Shown: positions 7,622 through 15,552, numbered from the stretch's first letter. The stretch: 23,121 nt of DNA from Chloroflexota bacterium (GCA_023459215.1 JAEWVF010000094.1:1-23121), one strand, 5' to 3'. Numbers and translations are program-made. The notes: generated by a model not told the origin, from the sequence alone.

Positions 7622-8737
7622 ATGGCAAGCAATCGTGATTATTATGAAGTTTTAGGCGTTTCGCGCCAGGCTACCCCGGATGAACTGAAAAGCGCCTTCC
7701 GCAAGTTGGCGCGTCAGTACCACCCGGATGTGAACAAAGAACCCGACGCGGAAGACCGTTTTAAAGAGCTTAACGAAGCCTATGGCGTTCTCTCCGACCC
7801 CGAAAAACGCGCCCGCTATGACCGCTACGGTCATTCCGGCTTGGGCGATATGGGCGGATACCCCGATTTTACGGTCGATATCGGCGATATCTTCGAGCAG
7901 ATGTTTGGCTTTGGCGGGGGCGGATCATCATCGCGGCGCAACCAGCCGCGCCGCGGACGCGACCTGCAAATGGCCGTTACGCTGACTTTCGAAGAATCCA
8001 TCTTTGGCGCAGAAAAAGAAGTGACTTTCGAGCGCGACGAAACCTGCTCGACCTGTCACGGCAACGGCGCGGAACCCGGCAGCAGCGTGCGCACCTGCCA
8101 GCAATGCGGCGGACGCGGCGAAGTGCGCCAGGTGCGCCAAACCTTCATTGTCCAAATGGTCGAAACCGTGACCTGCCCGCAATGCAGCGGTCGCGGACAG
8201 GTGATCGAAAAAACCTGCCACACCTGCAGCGGGCGTGGACTGGAACGCAAACGGCTGAACAAAAAAGTTTCCATCCCGGCTGGGGTCGATAACGGCATGC
8301 AGATTCGCCTGCCCGGCGAGGGTCAGCCCGGCACACATGGCGGGCCGAACGGCAACCTGTTCCTGGTCGTGGATGTAACCCCGCACGAATACTTCAAACG
8401 GCGCGGCGAAGATATCCTGCTCGACCTCGACATTAACATCGCCCAGGCCGTGCTCGGGGCCGAAATCGAAGTCCCGACCGTGGACGGGCCGGAAAAACTC
8501 AATATCCCCGAAGGCACACAGCCCGGCAAGGTTTTCAACCTGCGCGGCAAAGGTGTGCCGCGCATCCGTCAGAGCGGCCGCGGCGACCAAAAAGTGATGG
8601 TCAATGTCGATATCCCAACCCGCCTGACGAGCGAACAGCGCGAGTTGTTCGAAAAGCTGGCCGAAACTCTCGGCACAACTCCCCAGCCAAAACAAAAGGG
8701 CTTTTTCGATTGGCTGAATGACGCCTTCGGCGGTTAA
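7622..8737 (+). CDS. dnaJ: Chaperone protein DnaJ (Hsp40, type I)
   Basis: 371-aa cochaperone that delivers clients and stimulates DnaK ATPase. The J domain is residues 5-70 with the HPD motif at 34-36, followed by a short Gly/Phe region (about 73-105) rich in FGFGGGG. The zinc domain holds four CxxCxGxG repeats at Cys 142/145, 159/162, 185/188 and 199/202, all intact. The C-terminal client-binding domains include KVSIPAGVDNGMQIRLPGEG and LDINIAQAVLGAEIEVPTVDG. Complete type I architecture. Last gene of the cluster; a strong terminator begins two bases after its stop. Confidence 0.98.
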   Translation: MASNRDYYEVLGVSRQATPDELKSAFRKLARQYHPDVNKEPDAEDRFKELNEAYGVLSDPEKRARYDRYGHSGLGDMGGYPDFTVDIGDIFEQMFGFGGGGSSSRRNQPRRGRDLQMAVTLTFEESIFGAEKEVTFERDETCSTCHGNGAEPGSSVRTCQQCGGRGEVRQVRQTFIVQMVETVTCPQCSGRGQVIEKTCHTCSGRGLERKRLNKKVSIPAGVDNGMQIRLPGEGQPGTHGGPNGNLFLVVDVTPHEYFKRRGEDILLDLDINIAQAVLGAEIEVPTVDGPEKLNIPEGTQPGKVFNLRGKGVPRIRQSGRGDQKVMVNVDIPTRLTSEQRELFEKLAETLGTTPQPKQKGFFDWLNDAFGG

Positions 8738-8739
8738 TC

Positions 8740-8772
8740 AAAAAACGTGACCCGGCTCGGGTCACGTTTTTT
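8740..8772. terminator. Bidirectional intrinsic terminator, dnaJ / small membrane protein
   Basis: CGTGACCCG (8746-8754) and CGGGTCACG (8758-8766) form a 9-bp perfect stem with loop GCT, flanked by six A on the left and six T on the right. It can therefore terminate in both directions: dnaJ from the left and the convergent membrane protein gene (8790-9203) from the right. Confidence 0.95.
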
Positions 8773-8789
8773 CGTTAAGAGATGCAGAT

Positions 8790-9203
8790 TTACAGGCCAA
8801 AAATGACCAGCCAGCGGTTCGGCTGGAGCAGACTGACGCCGAGCACCACCAGCAGCAGCGAACCAATCACGGCCAGCAGGGTATTCCGCAAGCGGACTTG
8901 CGTTCCAGCCTTCTTCCACATCGCCGGCAGGTGCGCGACAACCACCGCTGCCAGCATAATCACCAGGTGCTCCCAGCGCTGGCGCGGGAACCCGGCCCCA
9001 GCCAGCCCGTTCCAGACAAAAAAGAGCAGGCCGAGCAGCAGTTGCGTATCCATCAGGCCGCCGAAGGCTGAAACCAACCCGCCGGTCATTGTATCGAAAT
9101 CCTGTTTTTTGAGCAGACCAACCGTCAGTTTAACGATGGCCGCCAGGGCAACCAGAATCACCAGCCAGCGAACAATTGAGTGCAAGGTAAGCAGGAAGAA
9201 CAT
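8790..9203 (-). CDS. Small four-helix membrane protein, cytochrome b-like family
   Basis: 137 aa, starting at ATG 9203 with GAAAGGAT about 6-7 nt upstream on the minus strand. Four hydrophobic segments lie at about 7-29, 44-65, 78-97 and 108-130. It opens LLTLHSIVRWLVILV and has EHLVIMLAAVVVAHL in the third helix, with histidines near the membrane positions. This pattern resembles a family of roughly 140-residue proteins in other phyla that are sometimes labelled cytochrome b-like. Haem binding is only a guess from the histidines. It is transcribed on its own from a promoter facing that of the enoyl-CoA hydratase. No function is assigned. Confidence 0.8.
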   Translation of the reverse strand: MFFLLTLHSIVRWLVILVALAAIVKLTVGLLKKQDFDTMTGGLVSAFGGLMDTQLLLGLLFFVWNGLAGAGFPRQRWEHLVIMLAAVVVAHLPAMWKKAGTQVRLRNTLLAVIGSLLLVVLGVSLLQPNRWLVIFGL

Positions 9204-9257
9204 GGGAAAATCCTTTCTGAAAAATTTATTCGGGAAAACGCATCAATATCAGCGCGG

Positions 9258-9263
9258 ATTATA
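9258..9263 (-). promoter_or_regulatory. -10 box of the small membrane protein gene (minus strand)
   Basis: ATTATA on the plus strand reads TATAAT on the minus strand, 54 nt before ATG 9203. No clear -35 was seen. It lies 20 bases from the divergent TATAAT of the neighbouring gene. Confidence 0.5.
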
Positions 9264-9283
9264 CCGTCCAACCGCTTTCGGCG

Positions 9284-9289
9284 TATAAT
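9284..9289 (+). promoter_or_regulatory. -10 box of the enoyl-CoA hydratase operon
   Basis: TATAAT is followed, about 13 bases later, by AAGGAG (9301-9306) and then ATG 9313. No good -35 was found; the expected -35 region overlaps the minus-strand -10 box at 9258-9263. Confidence 0.55.
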
Positions 9290-9312
9290 TTCCACATTCG
9301 CAAGGAGTCCTT

Positions 9313-10086
9313 ATGGCTTACACCAACATCCTGACCGAAACCCGCGGGCGGGTGGCACTGATTATGCTCAATCGTCCGCAGGCGCTCAACGCGCTCAACC
9401 GCGACCTGCTGGCCGAACTGGGCCAGGCGCTGGCTGAATTTGATGCCGACCCGGCCATTGGCGCAATTGTGCTCAGCGGCAGTCCGCGCGCATTTGCCGC
9501 CGGGGCCGATATCAAGGAGATGGCCGCCATGAGTCCGGTCGAGATGGCAACCCATAACGTCAGCGACCTGTTTGCGCGCCTGGGCCGCCTGAACAAACCG
9601 CTCATCGCCGCAGTGGCCGGGTTTGCCCTGGGCGGCGGTTTCGAACTGGTGCTGCTATGTGACATGGTTATCGCCGCCGAAAGCGCCCGCTTCGGTTTGC
9701 CCGAGGTAACGATTGGCGTCATCCCTGGCGGAGGCGGCACGCAGCGCCTGGCCCGCGCCGTCGGCAAAACCCTGGCGATGGAGATGATCCTGAACAATCG
9801 CCAACTCAACGCGATTGAAGCGGAAAGATTGGGATTGGTGAACCGGGTTGTGCCGGACGAGCGTTTGCTGGATGAAGCCCTGACCCTGGCCGCCCAAATC
9901 GCGGAGCGTTCGCCCCTGACCCTGCGGATTGCCAAAGAAGCCGTCAGCGCCGCCTTCAAGGGGTCACTGTCCGAGGGTCTCGACGATGAGCGCCGCCTGT
10001 TCCAGGAAGCGTTTGCCAGCGAAGATCGGCGCGAAGGCATGCAAGCCTTCATCGAAAAACGAAAACCGGTTTGGAAGGGACAATAA
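9313..10086 (+). CDS. Enoyl-CoA hydratase / crotonase family
   Basis: 257-aa crotonase-fold enzyme predicted to add water to trans-2-enoyl-CoA in fatty-acid or amino-acid catabolism. ATG 9313 has an AAGGAG site 6 nt upstream. The CoA and oxyanion-hole motif AFAAGADIKEM is at 60-70, and the second oxyanion glycine lies in GFALGGGFEL (103-112). Both catalytic glutamates of true hydratases are present and 20 residues apart: E111 in GGGFEL and E131 in LPEVTIGVIPGGGGTQRL. The protein ends RKPVWKGQ, like many bacterial hydratases. The substrate range cannot be read. The AAC(3)-like gene starts 3 bases after the stop, so the two form an operon. Confidence 0.95.
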   Translation: MAYTNILTETRGRVALIMLNRPQALNALNRDLLAELGQALAEFDADPAIGAIVLSGSPRAFAAGADIKEMAAMSPVEMATHNVSDLFARLGRLNKPLIAAVAGFALGGGFELVLLCDMVIAAESARFGLPEVTIGVIPGGGGTQRLARAVGKTLAMEMILNNRQLNAIEAERLGLVNRVVPDERLLDEALTLAAQIAERSPLTLRIAKEAVSAAFKGSLSEGLDDERRLFQEAFASEDRREGMQAFIEKRKPVWKGQ

Positions 10087-10089
10087 AGC

Positions 10090-10881
10090 GTGCTGGAGTA
10101 CAACGATCTGATCCTGGCATTCCAGGAACTGAAACTGAACGACAAAATCGTGCTTGCCCACGCTTCGCTGCGCGCCTTTGGCGGCGTAACGGGCGGCGCC
10201 GATTCGATGGTCACGGCCCTGATGTACACCACCGGGGCGCTGATCATGCCGACCCACACCTACAAACCGATGGTGACGCCCGCCTCCGGCCCGACCAGCA
10301 ACGCCGTCAACTATGCCCGCGCCCAGCAGTGGAACCGCCTGGCGGAGCCGTATCACCCCGATATGCCCGCCGATGTCATGATGGGGGTTGTGCCCGAAAA
10401 CCTGCGCAAACGCCCGCAAGCCAAGCGCTCGCTGCACCCGCTGCTATCCTTTAGCGGGGTAAACGCCGCCAAAATCCTGCAAAGCCAGACCATCGAAAAC
10501 CCCTTCGCCCCGCTGATGGAAGTTGCCAACGCCGATGGTTGGGTTTTGCTGTTAGGGGTGGATCATAGCGCCAATACCGCCATCCACCTGGGCGAAAAAC
10601 TCGCCAAGCGCAAACAGTTCACCCGCTGGGCGTTGACCGAAAAAGGCACCCTGACCTGCCCCGGCTTTCCGGGCTGCTCTTCAGGGTTCGAAGCGCTGGA
10701 ACCCGCCCTGCGCCCGCATACGCTCAGTTTGCAGGTAGGTCAGGCCACCGTTCGCGCCCTGCCAATGCGCATGGTCATCGTCAAAACCATGGACGCCATC
10801 AAAAAGAATCCGCTGGCGCTGTTGTGCGACCGGGCAGATTGCGAACGCTGTACAGCAGTGCGCGAGGGGCTAAAAGGCTAA
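10090..10881 (+). CDS. AAC(3)-family N-acetyltransferase
   Basis: 263 aa from GTG 10090, with GGAAGGGA a little upstream inside the preceding gene. The family transfers acetyl from acetyl-CoA, classically to the 3-amino group of aminoglycosides, but many chromosomal members act on other or unknown amines. Family motifs are HASLRAFG (24-31), MPTHTY (53-58), RSLHPLLSFSG (113-123) and the block around LLLGVDHSANTAIHLGE (153-169). This corresponds to the LLLGVGHxxxTSLHLAE signature. Odd feature: five cysteines (C190, C196, C246, C251, C254), the last three as CX4CX2C near the C-terminus, could bind a metal or form disulfides. Coupling to an enoyl-CoA hydratase suggests a metabolic rather than a resistance role. 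The stop overlaps that of the convergent gene by 4 bp. Confidence 0.88.
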   Translation: MLEYNDLILAFQELKLNDKIVLAHASLRAFGGVTGGADSMVTALMYTTGALIMPTHTYKPMVTPASGPTSNAVNYARAQQWNRLAEPYHPDMPADVMMGVVPENLRKRPQAKRSLHPLLSFSGVNAAKILQSQTIENPFAPLMEVANADGWVLLLGVDHSANTAIHLGEKLAKRKQFTRWALTEKGTLTCPGFPGCSSGFEALEPALRPHTLSLQVGQATVRALPMRMVIVKTMDAIKKNPLALLCDRADCERCTAVREGLKG

Positions 10882-11360
10882 TCGGCCTTGGGCTGGGTCA
10901 GGAAATCCCAGGCCAGGCCATGACCGAGCAGAATCAACAGACACAGCCAGAAAGCTTCAACCTGCAAAGGCTGGATGCCGACCAAAGTAAAAATGGAATC
11001 AAATCCAAGCGAACCAAGCAGGATAAAACCATAAATTGCCATCACCAGCCAACGATTGCGGCGGAACGGGCCTATAAACGGTCCGTTTTTGGTTTTATCG
11101 AGCAGTTTGAAGGTGTAGAAAATGCCAAAACCGGAACCAACCGCAAAGGCCAGCCGCCACAAAAAGCCGTTCTCGCCGCCAATCTGCGCGCCGAGCCCCA
11201 TCAGTCCGGGTAGCAGGAAGGAAAGATAAACGCCGCCGGCGATGGTTTTCATGGCTTCATCTTTGAACCATTCCTGGCGTTTTTCGACCACATTCCACCA
11301 CAGGCCGACCAGGGCAAAGCAGGTTGCGCTGAACAGGGAATAGAACTCGCTCACGTTCAT
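10878..11360 (-). CDS. Conserved membrane protein of unknown function
   Basis: 160 aa. ATG 11360 is chosen because GGAGG lies 7 nt upstream and a good promoter lies 34 nt upstream; the frame continues back to 11453 without homology-like sequence. About five hydrophobic segments are visible, at about 7-24, 41-60, 66-86, 103-121 and 127-150. The first helix is FSATCFALVGLWWNVV, and a basic loop near GPFRRNRW separates helices three and four. I do not recognise the family. It follows dnaE on the same strand but has its own promoter and a terminator in between. Its TAG stop overlaps the TAA of the convergent acetyltransferase gene in the 4-bp sequence CTAA, with no terminator between them. Confidence 0.82.
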   Translation of the reverse strand: MNVSEFYSLFSATCFALVGLWWNVVEKRQEWFKDEAMKTIAGGVYLSFLLPGLMGLGAQIGGENGFLWRLAFAVGSGFGIFYTFKLLDKTKNGPFIGPFRRNRWLVMAIYGFILLGSLGFDSIFTLVGIQPLQVEAFWLCLLILLGHGLAWDFLTQPKAD

Positions 11361-11393
11361 CGGGTTGCCTCCGCTGATAAAAAGGATAGAACC

Positions 11394-11422
11394 ATCATAC
11401 AGAAAAGGCAAACGGGATGCAA
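11394..11422 (-). promoter_or_regulatory. Sigma70-type promoter of the 10878-11360 membrane protein gene
   Basis: On the minus strand, TTGCAT (11422-11417), a 17-base spacer and TATGAT (11399-11394) form a good promoter. The predicted start near 11387 gives a leader of about 27 nt containing the GGAGG site. Confidence 0.7.
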
Positions 11423-11474
11423 GCTGATGTTGGCGCGATCGCTCCAGCGACAAACGACAACTCGGCTTTACAAC

Positions 11475-11501
11475 AAAAAACCGCCCAAGTTGGCGGTTTT
11501 T
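11475..11501. terminator. Intrinsic terminator downstream of dnaE
   Basis: CCGCC (11481-11485) pairs with GGCGG (11492-11496). The stem extends into the flanking A and T runs, with loop CAAGTT. Read on the minus strand, the stem is followed by six T, ending the dnaE transcript 34 bases after its stop codon. The symmetry means it could also act on plus-strand transcription. Confidence 0.9.
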
Positions 11502-11534
11502 GCTATTTTAACAGCGGCTGTTGCCTGGTTTCTT

Positions 11535-14500
11535 CTACTGATACTGGATTTCCTCGATCCGCCAGTCTTCGCTGCCGAGCAGTTTTTTCAGGCGGTCGAG
11601 CATCTCGACGCAGATGCGGGTCGAGTCGTTGGGAAAGTCGATCAGGTGGCTGCGGCCGTCTTCGGTCACGTAGAACGAGAAGCGGTCCTTGCCGGGATGC
11701 GAGATCAGGATGCCATAAACATTCTTGATGCGCCGCCGGTCGCGGGCCTGGTCGCCGCTCGGACGCAGGTAAACGGTGACGATGCGCGGCGGCAGGCCGT
11801 CATCCTGGGGTTCGACCACCGTCGGCGGGGCAATCGGGCGCGAAGTGACCGGCGGCAGGCTGACTGCCGGAATCACCACCGGCGGCGGGAGCGCTGCCCG
11901 CGCGCGCGGCGAGTTGCCGTACTGCTCAAGGGTTAACAAATCATCGAGCGGCGCGGCTGGCGGAGGGGGTGGCGGCGCGGCAAGCGCCTTTTCGGGGATC
12001 AGGAAATCGTCCCAATCGGGCGGGGCCTCGGGCGGGGGGGGCATATCGTCGAATTCGTCGCTGTCCTCGGGCTCGGGGATGTACTCGGCGGCGGGTTCGG
12101 CAATTTTAACGGGCGCAGGCTGCGGGCGCGGGGCCGCTACCGGCGCAGACTCGGGCCGTTTAACGAGGGCAGGTTTGGGGGCGGTCGCCCGGTCGGATCC
12201 CGGCGCAGGCGGCAGGTATTCGTCGCCCGCGGCAACGCTGTCATAGAAGGTTACGTCCGTTTTGATCTCATCCACCAGCACCTTGGGCGGGGTGGTGCCG
12301 TCGGCTTTGCCGTCCACCACGATGACTTTGCCATCGACGCACAGGTGGCGGAACTTGTCCCAGGTTTTCGGGAAAATGACCAGTTCGATGTTGCCCTGCA
12401 TATCTTCGAGGGTCACGAAACCCATCATGGTGTCTTTTTTGGTCTTGAACTGACGGGTCGAAACAACCAGTCCGGCCACACGCACCCGCTCCTGGCTGCC
12501 GGCGTCGTTGAGGGAGAGCGAGTTGTGGCTGACGGCGCGCGTCAACAGGTCAGCGTGGGCCGAAAGCGGGTGGTCGGACAGATACAGGCCGAGCAGTTCG
12601 CGCTCCCAGGCCAGGCTGTCTTTGCGGTCAGTGGGCAGGGGCTGCAAGCGGATACTCTCAGCCTGGATGCCGCTTGCGCCGCCGAACATCGACATCTGCC
12701 CGCTCTCGGAGGCGCGGAAATGGCTGGCGCTGGCGGCGGTCATCTGGTCGAGAGAGGCCAGCAGGCCGGCGCGGGTGCCAAACGAATCCAGCGCGCCGAC
12801 TTTGATCAGGCATTCCAGGGCGCGTTTGCCAACTGCGCGCAGATCGACCCGCTGGGCAAAATCATTGATGTCCTTGAACGGGGTTTGGCGGTCATCCACC
12901 TTGCGGGCAGCCAGGATGGCGTCCACCGGGCCTTGGCCGACGTTTTTGACCGCGCCCATGCCAAAGCGGATGGCTGGTTTGCCCGTTTCAGGACAATCTT
13001 CGATGCTGAAGAAATATTGCGAGTGGTTGACATCCGGTTGCAGCACCTCGATGCCCATGTTGCGCGCTTCAGAAATATAGAGAGCAACCTTGTCGCTTGA
13101 ATCTTTGAAGACGGTCATCAAGGCCGACATGTATTCGGCAGGGTAGTGGGCTTTCAGGTAGGCCGTCTGAACTGCCACCAGACCGTAATCGGCGGCATGG
13201 GATTTGTTGAAGCCGTAGCGGGCGAACTGTTCCCAATCCTCGAAAATAGCTGTGGCGGTGGCTTTGTCCATCACGCCGCGCTCGACCGCGCCCTTGATGA
13301 ATTTTTCTTTGTTCTTGGCAATTTTATCGGCCATCTTTTTGGAGATGGCTTTGCGCAAGTCGTCCGATTCGGAGCGGGTGAAGCCGCCGATCTCGACCGA
13401 GGCGCGCATGATTTGTTCCTGGTAAACCGGGATGCCGTAAGTGTCGCCAAAAATCGGCGCAAGCGAGGGGTGGCGGTATTCAATCGGCTCCTCGCCATGC
13501 ATACGCTTGATATAGCTGGGGATGAAGTCCATCGGGCCGGGGCGATAGAGCGCCACCATGGCGATGATGTTATCGAGGTTCCTGGGCTTCATCTCAACCA
13601 CCCAGCGGGTCATCCCGGTGCCTTCCAGTTGGAAGACGCCAGCGGTTTGTCCGCGCCCGAGCAGTTCAAACGTGGCAGGATCGTCGAGCGGAATGTTGCT
13701 CAAATCGTATTCCTTGCCCGTCCGCTCGCGGATCAGGTCACAGGCGCGGGCCATCACAGTCAAGGTCGAAAGGCCGAGGAAATCAACTTTGAGCATGCCC
13801 ATGCTGTCGAGGATGCCCATTTCGAACTGGGTGACGGTTTTGATGGGCGATTCGTCCGAACCGCTGGTCGGGCGATGGATGGGCAGGTACTCGGTAATGG
13901 CTTTGTCTGAAATCACCAGCCCGGCGGCGTGGGTGCCAGCGTTGCGGACAACGCCTTCCATGTGAATGGCCGTGTCGATGACATTGCGCATGGTCGGATC
14001 GGTATCGTAGATTTTTTTCAGGTCCGGCACCTGCTCGAGCGCTTCGGAAAGCGAAACCGGCTTGCCCGGCACGTTCGGCACCAATTTCGCAACCTTGTCT
14101 ACGTCGGGGATGGGGATGTCCATCACCCGGGCCACGTCGCGCAGCGATCCGCGGGCGGCCATGGTGCCAAAAGTGATAATCTGGGCGACTTTATCGTCAC
14201 CGTATTTCTGGGCCGCGTAAACCAGCATTTCGGCGCGGCGGTCGTCACGAAAATCGAGGTCAATATCCGGCATGGAAACGCGCCCAGGGTTCAGGAAGCG
14301 TTCAAAGAGCAGGTGATGCTCAATCGGGTCGACCAGGGTAATGAAGAGCGAATAGGCCACCAGCGAGCCGGCTGCCGATCCGCGGGTGTTGTACCAGATG
14401 CCGTTTTCGCTGGCATGGCGGCACAGATCCCACACAATCAAGAAGTAAGCATTGAAGCCCATCTGACCGATAACGCCCAGTTCAAAATCGAGGCGTTCAC

Positions 14501-15455
14501 GGATTTCCTGGTTATCCTTGCGCGCGCCGTAACGCCGTTCAAGACCTTGTTCACACAGATAACGCAGGTAGGTTTCGGTGGTAAAACCGTCAGGAACGGG
14601 AAATTCGGGCAGGTGGTAACCCTTGAAGCCCAAATCCACGTTGCAGCGCTCGGCAATCTCAACCGTATTGCTCAGGGCTTCGGGGATTTCGGCAAACAGG
14701 GTGCTCATCTCTTGCGGACTGCGCAAGTAGAAGGTCTGACTTTCGTAGCGCATCCGGTCGGGGTCTTTGAGCGATTTGCCGGTCTGGATGGCAAGCAGGA
14801 CATCCTGATATTCGGCGTCTTCCGGCTCGATGTAGTGGACATCGTTGGTGGCGACAAATTTGGCCGAATACTTCGCGCCCAGTTCAACCAGTTTGCGGTT
14901 CAAATCGGTGATTTCGGCAATGTTGTGCTGCTGCAATTCAACATAGAAACGGTCCGGGCCGAAAACATCATAGTACCAGTTCATGCGCCGCACGGCTTCT
15001 TCGGGCTGTTCTTCGATCAACTTGCGCGGAATTTCAGCCGACATACAGCCCGAGGTGGCGATCAGCCCTTCGGAATGCTCAGCCAAAAACTCGTGATCAA
15101 TGCGCGGGTAATAGTAAAACCCGTCCATTTGGGCCGCCGAGGTAATTTTGAGCAGATTCTTGTAACCGACCTCATTTTCGGCCAGCAGAAGCAGGTGTGA
15201 AGATTTCTTATCCAGCTTCGAATCGCGGTCATGCATCCCGCGGGCGGCCATATAGGTTTCCACCCCGATAATCGGCTTGATTTCGGCAGCCTTGGCGGCA
15301 TTATAGAACTCAATGGCGCCAAACATGGTGCCATGGTCGGTAATGGCCAGGGCCGGCATGCCCATTTCCTTGGCGCGTTTGACCAGCTTCTTGATATTCG
15401 AGAAGCCATCGAGCAGTGAATAAACTGTGTGGGTGTGCAGGTGAACGAAGGACAT
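11535..15455 (-). CDS. dnaE: DNA polymerase III subunit alpha (DnaE), with long Pro-rich linker
   Basis: Catalytic subunit of the replicative polymerase, 1306 aa from ATG 15455. The N-terminal PHP domain opens FVHLHTHTVYSLLDG and keeps ITDHG (D40, H41), VETY, SGCMSAEIPR and TNDVHY, so its metal site looks largely intact, unlike the degraded PHP site of E. coli. The polymerase core has PDIDLDF (396-402), carrying catalytic aspartates, and FNKSHAADY in the HhH-bearing region. QMSMF (920-924) fits the beta-clamp binding motif. An OB-fold domain spans about 989-1066. A 142-residue Pro/Ala-rich acidic segment (1080-1221, bases 11793-12218) then precedes the usual C-terminal domain (1222-1306). The clamp motif and PHP domain favour the main replicative polymerase over DnaE2. 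The mRNA may be leaderless. Confidence 0.97.
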   Translation of the reverse strand: MSFVHLHTHTVYSLLDGFSNIKKLVKRAKEMGMPALAITDHGTMFGAIEFYNAAKAAEIKPIIGVETYMAARGMHDRDSKLDKKSSHLLLLAENEVGYKNLLKITSAAQMDGFYYYPRIDHEFLAEHSEGLIATSGCMSAEIPRKLIEEQPEEAVRRMNWYYDVFGPDRFYVELQQHNIAEITDLNRKLVELGAKYSAKFVATNDVHYIEPEDAEYQDVLLAIQTGKSLKDPDRMRYESQTFYLRSPQEMSTLFAEIPEALSNTVEIAERCNVDLGFKGYHLPEFPVPDGFTTETYLRYLCEQGLERRYGARKDNQEIRERLDFELGVIGQMGFNAYFLIVWDLCRHASENGIWYNTRGSAAGSLVAYSLFITLVDPIEHHLLFERFLNPGRVSMPDIDLDFRDDRRAEMLVYAAQKYGDDKVAQIITFGTMAARGSLRDVARVMDIPIPDVDKVAKLVPNVPGKPVSLSEALEQVPDLKKIYDTDPTMRNVIDTAIHMEGVVRNAGTHAAGLVISDKAITEYLPIHRPTSGSDESPIKTVTQFEMGILDSMGMLKVDFLGLSTLTVMARACDLIRERTGKEYDLSNIPLDDPATFELLGRGQTAGVFQLEGTGMTRWVVEMKPRNLDNIIAMVALYRPGPMDFIPSYIKRMHGEEPIEYRHPSLAPIFGDTYGIPVYQEQIMRASVEIGGFTRSESDDLRKAISKKMADKIAKNKEKFIKGAVERGVMDKATATAIFEDWEQFARYGFNKSHAADYGLVAVQTAYLKAHYPAEYMSALMTVFKDSSDKVALYISEARNMGIEVLQPDVNHSQYFFSIEDCPETGKPAIRFGMGAVKNVGQGPVDAILAARKVDDRQTPFKDINDFAQRVDLRAVGKRALECLIKVGALDSFGTRAGLLASLDQMTAASASHFRASESGQMSMFGGASGIQAESIRLQPLPTDRKDSLAWERELLGLYLSDHPLSAHADLLTRAVSHNSLSLNDAGSQERVRVAGLVVSTRQFKTKKDTMMGFVTLEDMQGNIELVIFPKTWDKFRHLCVDGKVIVVDGKADGTTPPKVLVDEIKTDVTFYDSVAAGDEYLPPAPGSDRATAPKPALVKRPESAPVAAPRPQPAPVKIAEPAAEYIPEPEDSDEFDDMPPPPEAPPDWDDFLIPEKALAAPPPPPPAAPLDDLLTLEQYGNSPRARAALPPPVVIPAVSLPPVTSRPIAPPTVVEPQDDGLPPRIVTVYLRPSGDQARDRRRIKNVYGILISHPGKDRFSFYVTEDGRSHLIDFPNDSTRICVEMLDRLKKLLGSEDWRIEEIQYQ

Positions 15456-15462
15456 CAAATTG

Positions 15463-15471
15463 ATTATAGCA
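15463..15471 (-). promoter_or_regulatory. Extended -10 promoter of dnaE, 7 nt from the start codon
   Basis: The minus strand reads TGCTATAAT, then CAATTTG, then ATG (15455). An extended -10 only 7 nt from the start codon puts the transcription start at or next to the A of ATG, so there is no room for a Shine-Dalgarno sequence. Confidence 0.65.
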
Positions 15472-15514
15472 TTGAGGTCGCTCCCTTAACCTGACGGTTG
15501 GCTTAAAATTTTTG

Positions 15515-15526
15515 GAACGGGTGTTC
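15515..15526. promoter_or_regulatory. LexA/SOS-box-like palindrome GAAC-N4-GTTC
   Basis: GAACGGGTGTTC matches the core of the Gram-positive-type SOS box (CGAACRNRYGTTYG) at all twelve inner positions, but not at the outer C and G. It lies in the 97-bp divergent promoter region, 14 bases upstream of the plus-strand -10 box and 43 bases upstream of the dnaE extended -10 element. LexA occupancy is inference. Confidence 0.4.
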
Positions 15527-15540
15527 TTGTTAAGAATAGG

Positions 15541-15546
15541 TATAAT
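15541..15546 (+). promoter_or_regulatory. -10 box of the DUF4190-like gene, 6 nt from the start codon
   Basis: TATAAT is followed by CCGCGC and then ATG 15553. The expected transcription start coincides with the start codon, implying a leaderless mRNA. No consensus -35; the GAAC-N4-GTTC palindrome occupies that region. Confidence 0.6.
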
Positions 15547-15552
15547 CCGCGC

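Noticed and set aside
10090..10881. Clinical aminoglycoside resistance gene
   Set aside because: Family membership is clear, but its pairing with a crotonase gene and lack of any mobile context argue against calling resistance.
10878..11213. Plus-strand frame (10824-11213) opposite the small membrane protein
   Set aside because: The minus-strand gene has a good promoter, GGAGG site and membrane-protein sequence. The plus frame is polar with no domain.
12345..13100. 251-aa plus-strand frame opposite dnaE
   Set aside because: It is antisense to the conserved middle part of DnaE and has no start signals.
13929..15200. 423-aa open frame on the plus strand opposite dnaE
   Set aside because: It lies wholly antisense to a strongly conserved gene, has no ribosome-binding site, and is explained by high GC and low stop density in that frame.
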